NCBI RefSeq assembly: GCF_044762655.1
Contig: NZ_JBIWER010000002.1
Location: 878,577 to 942,576, forward strand
Origin: Psychrobacillus sp044762655
Lineage (GTDB): Bacteria; Bacillota; Bacilli; Bacillales_A; Planococcaceae
Length of the DNA stretch: 64,000 nucleotides
Reading direction: 5' to 3'
Made by a program: the position numbers and the translations under genes. The notes under the pieces were generated by a model that saw only the letters and a list, made by a program, of their open reading frames with translations, was not told the DNA's origin and searched no databases. Positions 1 to 7,571 of this stretch are shown here, piece by piece. Position 1 is the stretch's first letter. Every line of letters starts with the position of its first letter.

Positions 1-46
1 TTACAGGAATAAAAACTGTTCCGATTTTATTTAATATAGGATTCAT
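1..46 (-). CDS. VOC/glyoxalase-family protein, N-terminal fragment (cut by window edge)
   Basis: Only the first 15 residues are inside the window: MNPILNKIGTVFIPV. The ATG at 44-46 is preceded by a strong GGAGG ribosome binding site (51-57). The N-terminus matches the usual opening of small Bacillus VOC (glyoxalase/bleomycin-resistance fold) proteins, which start with a short leader followed by a G-x-VFIPV strand. The assignment rests on these few residues only. Confidence 0.45.
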   Translation of the reverse strand, partial: MNPILNKIGTVFIPV

Positions 47-108
47 AAACTACCTCCAAAAATCAACTTCGAATATACAAGATTTATTCGCTACAATTTA
101 TATATTCT

Positions 109-146
109 CCTTCTTATTAAACTAAACTGCCCCTTTACTTTAGTTT
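109..146 (-). repeat. Repeat family, left end only
   Basis: CTTATTAAACTAAACTGCCCC-type left arm without the terminator core or right arm. It is followed by an A/T-rich ~65 bp spacer and then a complete repeat, so the pair brackets a non-coding unit. Confidence 0.7.
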
Positions 147-209
147 ATAACAAATAGAGGTTCCAAATTTAAATAAATTTCCATTTGAAATAATCATAAA
201 TCAATTTTT
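147..209. repeat. Non-coding spacer module D, copy 1
   Basis: ATAGAGGTTCCAAATTTAAA followed by an A/T-rich run. Near-identical sequence recurs at 1861-1936 and 39904-39977, each time between a left repeat end and a full repeat. No ORF. This looks like a non-coding cassette. Confidence 0.7.
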
Positions 210-293
210 CTTATTAAACTAAACTGCCCCTTTAGTACAATAAAAAAAAGGCTTTACTCCTTCTTGAAGTAAAGCACCCGTCAGTTGAAGAAG
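210..293 (-). repeat. Repeat family, type I (complete)
   Basis: Left arm CTTATTAAACTAAAC, central TTTAGT, hairpin GGCTTTACT/AGTAAAGC with T-tract on the minus strand, right end AAAGCACCCGTCAGTTGAAG. It could terminate transcription from the sigma operon to its right. Confidence 0.88.
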
Positions 294-400
294 AAAGTAT
301 CGTGTAGTTTAAGAGTTTCAGTCATTTACTCGTTTAATCCTTTATTATCACTTGCTCACTTAATAAAACGTTTTATATTCGCGATTCCTAGCGTTATCCC

Positions 401-652
401 TTATAGAAAAATTAAAGCTTGTATTAATGCGAGAGCAGCAGTTCCTATTATTGGTGCAATTTTTAACAGAATTAACCCATCAGTTGTTGAAATTAGTGGA
501 TCAAGTGGGTCTTTTGCAGGTGAAGCTAGAAGATTGATGATTCGTTCCCATCTATTAGATTTCATTGGGAAATCCGGTATATCTATGTGATATTCATCCA
601 ACTTCGTACACAGATGATGTTCCTTATTAAAGGGATCCTGACTCATATTCAT
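401..652 (-). CDS. Small membrane protein, putative anti-sigma partner
   Basis: 83 aa protein with a hydrophilic N-terminal half (about residues 1-58) and one C-terminal membrane segment (about 60-83, rich in I/L/A). Its start lies inside the last codons of the ECF sigma gene (26 nt overlap), so the two are probably translationally coupled. A soluble N-terminus plus one membrane helix directly after an ECF sigma gene is the typical layout of a membrane-anchored anti-sigma factor (compare YxlC in the B. subtilis sigY operon). That role is inferred from position; no anti-sigma motif such as HxxxCxxC is visible. Confidence 0.65.
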   Translation of the reverse strand: MNMSQDPFNKEHHLCTKLDEYHIDIPDFPMKSNRWERIINLLASPAKDPLDPLISTTDGLILLKIAPIIGTAALALIQALIFL

Positions 653-1172
653 CTCTCTCCATTTCTTCTTTTAATTTTTTGATTGCTATGTGTAATCTTG
701 ATTTAACTGTCCCTTTCGGAATTCCAAGGATTTTTGCTATTTCCTCTTGTGGCAAATCGTGATAGTAGAAAAGTATTACAACGGCACGCTGTATTTCAGG
801 GAGCTTTGCAACGGCTTCCCGAATGGTCATTCTGTCTAATTGATGAAATTCTTCGGTCTGTATCGGAGTAAGAAAGGGCAAAAGGTTGCTCCATAACCTG
901 CGACGATTTAATTTTGTTATCATCAATCGATATGCAATTTGAAAAAGATATGATTTTAGTTTTCCTTTACTTGGATTGTAATCGTACTTATAACGTTGTA
1001 GTTTAATAAATGTGTCTTGAACAATATCAATGCTTAATTGCTCATCTCTTGAATAACGGAAAATAAATGAATAAAGAGATTGTTTTAATAGAGTGTAAAT
1101 AATTTCTAACGCTTCGTTATCACCATTTTGATAAGCGATCATTAATTCATCTTCACGTTCACTCAATCTCAT
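627..1172 (-). CDS. ECF-type RNA polymerase sigma factor
   Basis: 181 aa, normal ECF length. Region 2 spans about residues 25-95 (DIVQDTFIKL, then SYLFQIAYRLM before the basic NRRR). Region 4 spans about 115-170, with LPEIQRAVVILFYYHDL and the helix-turn-helix QEEIAKILGIPKGTVKSRL. It recruits RNA polymerase to alternative promoters, usually for envelope or peptide stress. Its start overlaps the upstream membrane gene by 14 nt and its end overlaps the small downstream gene, giving a tight three-gene operon. The trigger cannot be read from sequence. Confidence 0.93.
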   Translation of the reverse strand: MRLSEREDELMIAYQNGDNEALEIIYTLLKQSLYSFIFRYSRDEQLSIDIVQDTFIKLQRYKYDYNPSKGKLKSYLFQIAYRLMITKLNRRRLWSNLLPFLTPIQTEEFHQLDRMTIREAVAKLPEIQRAVVILFYYHDLPQEEIAKILGIPKGTVKSRLHIAIKKLKEEMERDEYESGSL

Positions 1173-1545
1173 CGCCCCAGCGTTCCTTGATAGCTTTCAA
1201 CGTCATAGAGACTCTACAAACTAAATAAATAATTGATACAAGTGTCCATACTTGTGCTTGGTTTGTAAAAAATTGCACAAAAACATTTTCAACTGTTTCA
1301 CCACTTGAGACTAAAAAGTTAAGAGCCTGAACACAAATAATGGAATATACGGCTAGACCAAGTGTAAGTGTATCGAAAACGTTCCATCTTAAATATATTT
1401 TTGTTTTCTTATAATTGATTTTACGATTTTCACGGACAACATATTTGCGATCCATTGGAATAGCAATCGCTAAAATTAAAACCATTAAAATACCTCCAAC
1501 GATAAGAGAAACAATCCAACCAGTACCCATTTGTAACATCCCCAT
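1159..1545 (-). CDS. Multi-pass membrane protein co-transcribed with the ECF sigma factor
   Basis: Up to 128 aa with hydrophobic segments near residues 8-30, 57-77 and 95-118. No recognised family. First gene of the sigma operon, overlapping the sigma start by 14 nt, so it is likely part of the same sensing or target system. Several in-frame ATGs lie close together; the one at 1530 (MGTGW) has a GGGG-type ribosome binding site and may be the true start. Confidence 0.7.
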   Translation of the reverse strand: MGMLQMGTGWIVSLIVGGILMVLILAIAIPMDRKYVVRENRKINYKKTKIYLRWNVFDTLTLGLAVYSIICVQALNFLVSSGETVENVFVQFFTNQAQVWTLVSIIYLVCRVSMTLKAIKERWGDEIE

Positions 1546-1596
1546 TCTACCTTCTTTATTAACTATACAAATGAGAAGACAAAAAAGTTCATTTAA

Positions 1597-1740
1597 AATG
1601 TAAAAGAGTTTTTTGTCTTTCCTTATTCAAATAAAAGTATTGAATTGGACGTTAAAAAAGAGAATTATCTCGATATAGGTTTAGCTTGTCAAAGTTGGTT
1701 AATGAAAGATGATTATGAAACTAGCTTTCATAACAAATAG
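1597..1740 (+). pseudogene. Possible decayed coding fragment
   Basis: A plus-strand open stretch without an initiation codon ends in LDIGLACQSWLMKDDYETSF before TAG at 1738-1740. Its composition looks protein-like, but there is no start and no recognised family. It faces against the surrounding genes. Probably a gene remnant. Confidence 0.25.
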
Positions 1741-1814
1741 TTTAGTTGTACGATAAGGTGTGATTCAATAGAAATAGATGTGAAGTGTTGATTTTTTTAT
1801 ATTAAGATTTTCAG

Positions 1815-1864
1815 CAATCGGGTGCTTTAATCGAAGAATTCGACTAACCTACTGCTTTAATTTA
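1815..1864. repeat. Degenerate repeat fragment, partly inverted
   Basis: Contains CGGGTGCTTTA, the reverse complement of the conserved right end, directly joined to a left end (CGACTAACCTACTGCTTTA). It is the only place where I see a right-end motif in the opposite orientation. Confidence 0.5.
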
Positions 1865-1936
1865 ATACGTTTGAAACGAATAGCTGTTCTAATTTAAAAT
1901 AAACTTTCCATTTAAAATTATCAAAACACCATTTTT
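1861..1936. repeat. Non-coding spacer module D, copy 2
   Basis: TAATACGTTTGAAACGAATAG and the following A/T-rich part match the module at 39904-39977 and, more loosely, 147-209. It again lies between a left end and a complete repeat. No ORF. Confidence 0.7.
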
Positions 1937-2073
1937 CTTATTGAACTAACCTGCCCCTTTAGTTTAAGTGTAACATTTCACAATGCATATCTGAGATCAA
2001 CTTAATGTTTTGGACTTAAAATAGACCATCGTAATAATGGTCTTGTTGAAATAAAGCACCCGTTAGTTGAATA
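1937..2073 (-). repeat. Repeat family, type III (long core)
   Basis: Left arm CTTATTGAACTAAC, central TTTAGTTTAAGTGTAAC, long insert, then hairpin GACCATC/GATGGTC with a T-rich tract on the minus strand, and right end AAAGCACCCGTTAGTTGAAT. It ends 7 nt before the stop of the GNAT gene to its right. Confidence 0.9.
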
Positions 2074-2079
2074 ACGAAA

Positions 2080-2556
2080 TTATAATTTTATTTTTTTTAT
2101 CATTTTAAAATTAGACAAATTGACACCTCTACGTTCCACGGTTTGTGAACAAACAATTTTGTAGCCCCGATGTTCAAAAAACGGCTTAGCTGTAATACTT
2201 GCCTCCGTATCAATTTCTAAGAGATTCAATTTCTTAGCCTCAGATTCGAGCATATCAATTAAAGCTGTGGCTATACCCTGGCCTTGATAATCTTTATGAA
2301 CATATAGTCTATCTAAGTGACCATTATGCGTTAAATCGCTAAAACCAACTACTTTATCATTAACTATAGCAACAAATGTTATATTTTGACCCAATGATTC
2401 CTTCCAAGACATCATTTTAGATTCTTGTTCGTCTCTTGGTGCCCAAGCATTCAATTCTGATTGGGAATAGTCTTTCGAGTTTACTGAATGAACCGTTTCA
2501 TAAAACAAAGAAACAATTCCTTCAGTATCGGTTTCATTATACTTTATAATCTTCAC
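2080..2556 (-). CDS. GNAT-family N-acetyltransferase
   Basis: 158 aa single-domain GNAT. The N-terminal IVSLFYETVHSVNSKDYSQ and WAPRD segments resemble the YafP-like putative acetyltransferases. The acetyl-CoA site is about residues 88-110, LYVHKDYQGQGIATALIDML, with the Q-G-x-G-x-A pyrophosphate loop; the C-terminus has FFEHRGYKIV. It transfers an acetyl group from acetyl-CoA to an unknown amine. It sits alone between two complete repeats, as a single-gene unit. Confidence 0.88.
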   Translation of the reverse strand: MKIIKYNETDTEGIVSLFYETVHSVNSKDYSQSELNAWAPRDEQESKMMSWKESLGQNITFVAIVNDKVVGFSDLTHNGHLDRLYVHKDYQGQGIATALIDMLESEAKKLNLLEIDTEASITAKPFFEHRGYKIVCSQTVERRGVNLSNFKMIKKIKL

Positions 2557-2602
2557 ACTCTATTATTCCTTCCATTATTAGGATAAGTATATTCTAATAT
2601 AT

Positions 2603-2692
2603 TCTTCAACTAATCTGCCCCGTTAATTCTATAAGAAAAAAGCTACCCTTACAGGCAGCCACTTGTTTAACTAAAGCACCTGTTAGTTGAAC
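2603..2692 (-). repeat. Repeat family, type II
   Basis: Core hairpin GCTACCCTTACAGGCAGCC with TTTTT on the minus strand; right end AAAGCACCTGTTAGTTGAAC. The minus-strand AAC TAA inside the right arm is the last sense codon plus the stop of the cold-shock-like gene to the right. Confidence 0.9.
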
Positions 2693-2919
2693 TTATTTAC
2701 GAGTTTCTTAACATTTACAGCTCGACGTGATTGTTCTTTTAAATTTGAGTTTTCTTCAAGGTCAAACAATACTGCCTCACCTTTGGTAAGTGATTTAAAC
2801 CCATCCATTTGAATACTACTGAAATGTACCCACACGTCATCCTCTCCATCAATTGAAATCCAGCCCCACCCCTCATCTTCATGATAAATTTTACATATTC
2901 CTTTAATGTTATATATCAT
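2683..2919 (-). CDS. Cold-shock-domain-like small protein
   Basis: 78 aa. The first ~65 residues follow the CSD pattern: G-I-C-K-I-Y, then GWGWISIDG where classical CspA has KGFGFI, then DVWVHFSSIQ (RNP2-like VFVHFS) and a GEAVLFDLEE strand. The aromatic nucleic-acid-binding face is therefore partly changed (W for F). Probably binds single-stranded RNA or DNA. The last codons FN-stop are encoded by the adjacent repeat. It stands alone between two repeats, unlike housekeeping csp genes. Confidence 0.75.
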   Translation of the reverse strand: MIYNIKGICKIYHEDEGWGWISIDGEDDVWVHFSSIQMDGFKSLTKGEAVLFDLEENSNLKEQSRRAVNVKKLVNKFN

Positions 2920-2960
2920 TATAAAGCTCCCAATTTTTCATAAGTTGAAAACATTATGTT

Positions 2961-3095
2961 CTTCAACTACCTGCTTCGTTAGTTTAAGTGTAACATTTCA
3001 CAATGCATTCTGAGTTCTACTCGATGTTTTGGTTATAAAAATAGACCATCGAAATGATGGCCATGATTAGCTAAAGCACCCGTTAGTTGAAGAAG
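2961..3095 (-). repeat. Repeat family, type III
   Basis: Left arm CTTCAACTACCTGCTTC, long core ending in GACCATC/GATGGCC, right end AAAGCACCCGTTAGTTGAAG. It differs from the copy at 40719-40856 at only a few positions over ~135 bp, although they are 38 kb apart. Confidence 0.9.
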
Positions 3096-3101
3096 ATATT
3101 C

Positions 3102-3794
3102 TTATTTTTCAAATGCCTTATTAACTGATTCAAAAGCATGAATTACTGTTGTATCAAATAATGGAACTTCGGAATCCTCTTGTTTTATTAATAATCCAAT
3201 CTCTGTACATCCTAATATAATCCCTTCGGCACCCTTATCAACTAAATTCTTGATAACTTTTTTAAAATATTCTTTTGACGCATGATTGATTTTCCCTAAA
3301 CATAATTCTTCATAAATCACTTCATTTATAAGCTCTATATCTTCATTACCTGGAATTAATACCTTTATATCATTAGCTTCAATTCTTGATTTGTAAAAGT
3401 CTTGCACCATCGTATATTTAGTTCCAAGTAATCCAACTGAAATTACTTTAGTTTTCTTTATTTCATTTGCTGTTGCATCAGCAATATGTAGAATTGGAAT
3501 ATTTATTTTTTCTTCAATATAATTTATTACCTTGTGCATTGTGTTTGTACAAATAACAATAAAATCTGCACCTGCCTTTTCTAAAGAGAGTGCCACATCC
3601 CCCAAAGTGTGTCCAGCACTTTCCCAATCACCATTAGCTTGATAACGTTCAATTTCGTCAAAGTCAACGCTATATAAAATGCATTTGGCTGAATGTAATC
3701 CGCCTAATTTGTTCTTTATTTCTTCATTTATTAAACGGTAATATTCATTTGATGATTCCCAACTCATTCCACCAATTAAACCTATTGTTTTCAA
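3102..3794 (-). CDS. Aspartate/glutamate racemase family protein
   Basis: 230 aa, the usual length. The N-terminus MKTIGLIGGMSWESSNEYY is the aspartate-racemase signature. The two catalytic cysteines fall in VICTNTMHKV (about residue 82) and LGCTEIGLL (about residue 195). This cofactor-independent family interconverts L- and D-amino acids; the substrate is not fixed by sequence. The start at 3794 has a GGAGGGAT-type ribosome binding site. Single-gene unit between repeats. Confidence 0.92.
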   Translation of the reverse strand: MKTIGLIGGMSWESSNEYYRLINEEIKNKLGGLHSAKCILYSVDFDEIERYQANGDWESAGHTLGDVALSLEKAGADFIVICTNTMHKVINYIEEKINIPILHIADATANEIKKTKVISVGLLGTKYTMVQDFYKSRIEANDIKVLIPGNEDIELINEVIYEELCLGKINHASKEYFKKVIKNLVDKGAEGIILGCTEIGLLIKQEDSEVPLFDTTVIHAFESVNKAFEK

Positions 3795-3897
3795 TGCACT
3801 AATCCCTCCTTATAGATTGTATGTGTAAGATAGAATATTATAAAATCCACCATAAGATCCTATCTTCTTTAATTTCGACAGTTAAAGAACCTTTTCC

Positions 3898-3998
3898 TTC
3901 TTCAATTAACCTGCACCGTTAGTTTAAGTGAAAAGAATCACAAACTTCACCGCTTATTTGTTTGTAAAATCAGTTTGCACTTTAGCACTTAATTAAGA
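3898..3998 (-). repeat. Repeat family, degraded copy
   Basis: CTTCAATTAACCTGCACCGTTAGTTTAAGTG is recognisable as left arm plus centre, but the core and right end (TTTAGCACTTAATTAAG) have drifted. It marks the left border of the repeat-free block that follows. Confidence 0.6.
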
Positions 3999-4059
3999 AA
4001 GTCCTTTTATAAAGAAATACCCCTCAGATAAAAATCCAAAGGGGAAAAGCTTTGCGACT

Positions 4060-4161
4060 TTATTTATAAAAACCATACTTTTTATCAAACTTCATTTCAA
4101 ATCCACGTTTTGGAGGTTGATAATCTAATGGCATTTGTCTATCTGTCGCTATTTCCCTTCC
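4060..4161 (-). pseudogene. C-terminal gene remnant
   Basis: A minus-strand frame without a start encodes REIATDRQMPLDYQPPKRGF and ends MKFDKKYGFYK-stop. The composition is clearly protein-like but upstream frames are closed, so it looks like the tail of a lost gene. Family not recognised. The rest of 4000-4290 shows nothing else. Confidence 0.35.
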
Positions 4162-4401
4162 TTATTTTTAAGCATTTATGTGGGAAATGAAATTGTAGCA
4201 GCTGGACGCGGGGAACGCAGATTGCTTATCCTTTGAAAGGGGTCGCTCTTAGCCTTGTACCCCACCTGAACGGAAATCAGTAGTATTATTCATTCATTTA
4301 AGTACCATGAAGATAGCGTACAAGGTACATTTTTTATATACATTCTTTTAATAAAAAAAGACTTAATACACTTTAGGAGAGAACTACGTCTACTTAATAT
4401 T

Positions 4402-4698
4402 CTAGGAAATATGCACTTTCTTAAAGTGTTCGACAACTGGAAATGGATCGTAATATGGATGAAGAAGTTTCTTCCATTCCTGATATTCGCTCGACTCTCT
4501 AAATCCAATCACATGATCTTCTAGGCTTTCCCAACTCACTAGTAGTAAATATTTCCCCTTAGCTTCTATACAACGTTGTAACTCGTGGTTTATATAACCC
4601 GGCATTGAAGAAATAATTTTTGATGCTTGACGAAAAGCATTCTCATAATTTTCTTCTAAACCCGCTTTAACTTGTAACATCACAGCCTCTAATATCAT
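4402..4698 (-). CDS. Antibiotic-biosynthesis-monooxygenase (ABM) fold protein
   Basis: 98 aa, one dimeric alpha/beta-barrel domain. MILEAVMLQVKAG opens the first strand; the middle MPGYINHELQRC and KYLLLVSWESLEDHVIGF with SSEYQEW are typical of YczJ/ABM-like proteins. Such proteins act as cofactor-free oxygenases or have unknown roles. It shares ATGA with the upstream HAD gene (stop of one within start of the other), so the two are translationally coupled. Confidence 0.82.
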   Translation of the reverse strand: MILEAVMLQVKAGLEENYENAFRQASKIISSMPGYINHELQRCIEAKGKYLLLVSWESLEDHVIGFRESSEYQEWKKLLHPYYDPFPVVEHFKKVHIS

Positions 4699-5372
4699 GT
4701 TACTGCTCCTTTACGTTCTAAATTCTTTAATAACTCACTTAATGTGATTTCCGCCATGGAGTCTATTCGATCATCAAAATTCTCAAATTTTAGGTTTCTT
4801 GTTACATTATTTGGAACAATAATACATCGAATCCCTGCCTTTTTAGCTGCACTCAATCCATTAAGTGAATCTTCAAACACAATCGTTTCTTTTGGTGACA
4901 ACCCCAAGTCCATAAGTGTTTTATGATAAAGTTCGGGATCTGGTTTAATTTTGCTCACATCATCTTTTGTATTAATAACTTCAAAGTAATCTATTATATT
5001 AAGTCGCTTTAAGTATGTGTGCACCCACTGCTTTGAAGAACTAGAAGCTAGCGCTATCTTCATATTTTTTTGCTTAGCTGCATCTAAATATTCTTTCACA
5101 CCTTCACGAAGTACAGGTACTTTCATCTTTTCTTCATATCTAAGTGTTGCATACTCTTCAATCAATTCACAATTGACTGAATCACCAGTGATTTCCCGGA
5201 AGTAAGGGTATAAAACATCATTTCCAGTTCCAATACATTGAGAATATCCTTCTAAATCCAAACTAATTTGATGACTTTCCCAAAACACTTCTTTGAATGC
5301 CTCATACCAAGTGGTTTCTGTATCAACAATTAAACCATCAAAATCAAAAATAACTCCTTTAATCAATTTCAA
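4695..5372 (-). CDS. HAD-superfamily phosphatase / phosphoglucomutase-like
   Basis: 225 aa. HAD motif I is FDFDGLIVDTE (nucleophile Asp about residue 10), motif II is ALASSSSKQW, motif III Lys is in KIKPDPELY and motif IV is IVFEDSLNGLSAA. The alpha-helical cap after motif I puts it in subfamily IA near B. subtilis YhcW and beta-phosphoglucomutases. It hydrolyses or moves phosphate on a small substrate. It overlaps the downstream ABM gene by ATGA. Confidence 0.9.
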   Translation of the reverse strand: MKLIKGVIFDFDGLIVDTETTWYEAFKEVFWESHQISLDLEGYSQCIGTGNDVLYPYFREITGDSVNCELIEEYATLRYEEKMKVPVLREGVKEYLDAAKQKNMKIALASSSSKQWVHTYLKRLNIIDYFEVINTKDDVSKIKPDPELYHKTLMDLGLSPKETIVFEDSLNGLSAAKKAGIRCIIVPNNVTRNLKFENFDDRIDSMAEITLSELLKNLERKGAVT

Positions 5373-5396
5373 AACCCCATTTTTTTTATTGAGTTG

Positions 5397-6182
5397 TTAA
5401 AAAAATTCGTAAAGTCCACCATCGAAGTAATTAAACTCTCCGTTTGTAATCTGTTGTAACCTATATCCTGTATAAAAGGCATCTAGTAATTCCTTATCAA
5501 AAAGAAAGGATCGAATAGCAAGCGCTATATCATATCTTGGATCTCCAAAGGCAGTCTCAGATAGGTCAATAAACGTATGAACCTGATTATCCGTAACTAG
5601 TACATTATCTATCGTACAATCTCCATGAATAAGCGTTTGTGGTATAGTATCCGGTTTGTTTAATATCAAATTTTCTAATAATTGCTGATTTCCATCCACC
5701 TCATAGTTTTTTAGATTGAATGCAGCTCTTTTAAGTTGCATATCTAACCAGCATTCCTGTTGTTTCCATTTTAGTGGTGGATCAGTTACGTGTAACGTTC
5801 TTAACATAGTACCAAAGCTATGAATGAGGTTCGTTTTTTCCTCATCTGTTTTAGCATCACTCAATGCCTCTCTTAGTGGAATCCCTGGCTCCATACTCAT
5901 GAGAAGGTAACTATTATTTTCATCCTCTACAAAGTCGAGATAGGTTGGTATAGATAAAGCAGTATTAGCGTTCAATTCTTGCATAACTTTTGCTTCCTTT
6001 AATAACCATGTTCTATACTTTGGTAAAGAGGAACATTTGCAAACATAGTTCCCTTGATCAGCATGAAAAAATTGCACTTTAGAAGTTGCGCCTTGTCTTT
6101 TAGGATAAGAAGTCCTCAGTACATTTCCAATTTTTTTTTGAAATTGCTCCGGAATACATTGATTTTTAGTGTTTTTCAACAT
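5397..6182 (-). CDS. Aminoglycoside/homoserine-type phosphotransferase (APH family)
   Basis: About 261 aa from the ATG at 6182 (MLKNTKNQ), chosen because it has an AGGTG ribosome binding site; an in-frame ATG 39 nt upstream has none. Kinase-like fold: Brenner motif LIHGDCTIDNVLV carries the catalytic Asp and metal ligand Asn, and FIDLSETAFGDPRYDIA holds the DFG-like Asp. The substrate is unknown; chromosomal relatives often act on macrolides, choline or homoserine. It lies in the same direction as the HAD/ABM pair, 25 bp upstream. Confidence 0.85.
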   Translation of the reverse strand: MLKNTKNQCIPEQFQKKIGNVLRTSYPKRQGATSKVQFFHADQGNYVCKCSSLPKYRTWLLKEAKVMQELNANTALSIPTYLDFVEDENNSYLLMSMEPGIPLREALSDAKTDEEKTNLIHSFGTMLRTLHVTDPPLKWKQQECWLDMQLKRAAFNLKNYEVDGNQQLLENLILNKPDTIPQTLIHGDCTIDNVLVTDNQVHTFIDLSETAFGDPRYDIALAIRSFLFDKELLDAFYTGYRLQQITNGEFNYFDGGLYEFF

Positions 6183-6473
6183 GTACACCTCATTTTCTAC
6201 ATTTCGGTTGTCATAGTTCATATTCTCTATCCACTTACTATAATCCTGTTGTGTTCAAAGATAATGTGGACACAACACACAAATAATTGTCTAGTTGAAT
6301 TGTTTAATTGTTACGATTATTATACAAATGTGACATTTTTGTGAAAATTGGATATTTTCCACAATCCGACAAACTTTGCATTTTCCCTATTATACAATGA
6401 ACAAGTTGCTACATTACCTACAAGAAAAATACTCCAAGAAATGAAGCTAAATACACACTACGGAGGAAATATT

Positions 6474-6638
6474 TTGAACAGTCATATGCACCAAAAATCA
6501 TTATTGCTACAAATCGAATTAAAGAAAAAGGAAATGTATAAAAAGGCAAATATTCTTGGATTTACCCATCCAATTGTCGTTACTTGTAGTCAGGAGCTAG
6601 ATGAATTACTAAATAGATACCAGCAAAAAGCTTCATAA
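6474..6638 (+). CDS. Spo0E-family aspartyl-phosphate phosphatase
   Basis: 54 aa from a TTG codon at 6474 with the ribosome binding site GGAGGAAATATT just before it; the longer frame upstream has no plausible site. Two-helix Spo0E fold: LLLQIELKKKEMYKKA then the signature SQELDELLNRY. Members dephosphorylate Spo0A~P and so restrain sporulation. One of the few plus-strand genes here, followed by a strong terminator at 6703. Confidence 0.85.
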   Translation: MNSHMHQKSLLLQIELKKKEMYKKANILGFTHPIVVTCSQELDELLNRYQQKAS

Positions 6639-6702
6639 ATATGAAATATACAGGTACCTGCTTAGCTTCTACACTAAGTTAGATAAATTTACTTTCTCTT
6701 TT

Positions 6703-6747
6703 AAAAAACCGATTTCTTCATTATTTGAGGAAAATCGGTTTTTTTTA
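6703..6747 (+). terminator. Rho-independent terminator
   Basis: AACCGATTT / AAAATCGGTT hairpin followed by a run of T; 65 bp after the Spo0E-like stop. The A-run on the left side could also serve minus-strand transcription. Confidence 0.85.
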
Positions 6748-6818
6748 TGCTTTAGGAAACTATAAAATCCTTGTTAAGTGGCTAACATAGGCGCTTTCAA
6801 TTTGTAGCTACTCTTATG

Positions 6819-7571
6819 TTATTTTTTTGTAAAATACTTTTTCCCAACTGTTTCGACAAACGATGGAGCTATCGCGTATAGTTTGCTTGTAATACTCATA
6901 TAAGAAGGAAGATCAATCTCTCGCACTGGTTTTTCAATTACTTGTTTAATAGACTCTACAACTTTTTCCGGAGTCAATAGATGTTTCTTCATACTACTTC
7001 TATAGCTACCTGTCTGATCAGCTAGGTCGAGAAAGGGAGTATCAATTGGTCCAGGATTAATAGTGGTCACCTCAATACCAAAATGCTTCAGTTCCATCCG
7101 GATAGCATTTGCAAATCCAAGTATGGCATGCTTAGATGCTGCATACACAGATGCTTTAGGAGTAGCTACTTTCCCTGCTTGAGAAGCAACAAATATAAAA
7201 TGACCACTTTCGCGATTTTTCATCTTTTCTGCAAAATACTTTGTCAGCTGCATTGGTGCCAATACATTTACCTGTATCATTTTTTCCATATCTGCTTCAT
7301 CCATCTCCAATAAATAGGAAAAAGTCCCAACACCAGCACAGTGTATAACAGTATCAGGTGTACCCATGTCATTAAAAAGCGCATCAAAGAACGGAGCGTT
7401 TGATAGGTCTGCTTCAACTGTATTTATACCACTAGTCGATAAATTGTTTAATACAATTGTATTTCGACCGGTAGCCCAAATCTCATGACCTTCTTCATGT
7501 AGCGTTTTTGCAAGCAATAAACCTACTCCACTCGTTGCACCGGTAATTAAAATTTTTTTAGGATTGTTCAT
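6819..7571 (-). CDS. Short-chain dehydrogenase/reductase
   Basis: About 250 aa from the ATG at 7571 (MNNPKK, ribosome binding site AAAGGAA). Rossmann glycine motif TGATSGVG, NNAG-equivalent HCAGVG, catalytic Ser in FVASQAGK and YAASKHA with the Tyr-Lys pair. It oxidises or reduces an unknown alcohol/ketone with NAD(P). Its start lies within the last 14 nt of the upstream metallo-hydrolase, so both are probably one operon. Confidence 0.9.
   Translation of the reverse strand: MNNPKKILITGATSGVGLLLAKTLHEEGHEIWATGRNTIVLNNLSTSGINTVEADLSNAPFFDALFNDMGTPDTVIHCAGVGTFSYLLEMDEADMEKMIQVNVLAPMQLTKYFAEKMKNRESGHFIFVASQAGKVATPKASVYAASKHAILGFANAIRMELKHFGIEVTTINPGPIDTPFLDLADQTGSYRSSMKKHLLTPEKVVESIKQVIEKPVREIDLPSYMSITSKLYAIAPSFVETVGKKYFTKK

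Noticed and set aside
285..590. 101-aa plus-strand frame overlapping the end of the sigma operon
   Set aside because: It runs antisense to the 83-aa membrane protein gene that overlaps the sigma factor, begins inside a repeat and has no ribosome binding site.
4290..4508. 72-aa minus-strand frame downstream of the ABM gene
   Set aside because: It overlaps the ABM gene in another frame and is explained as its shadow.
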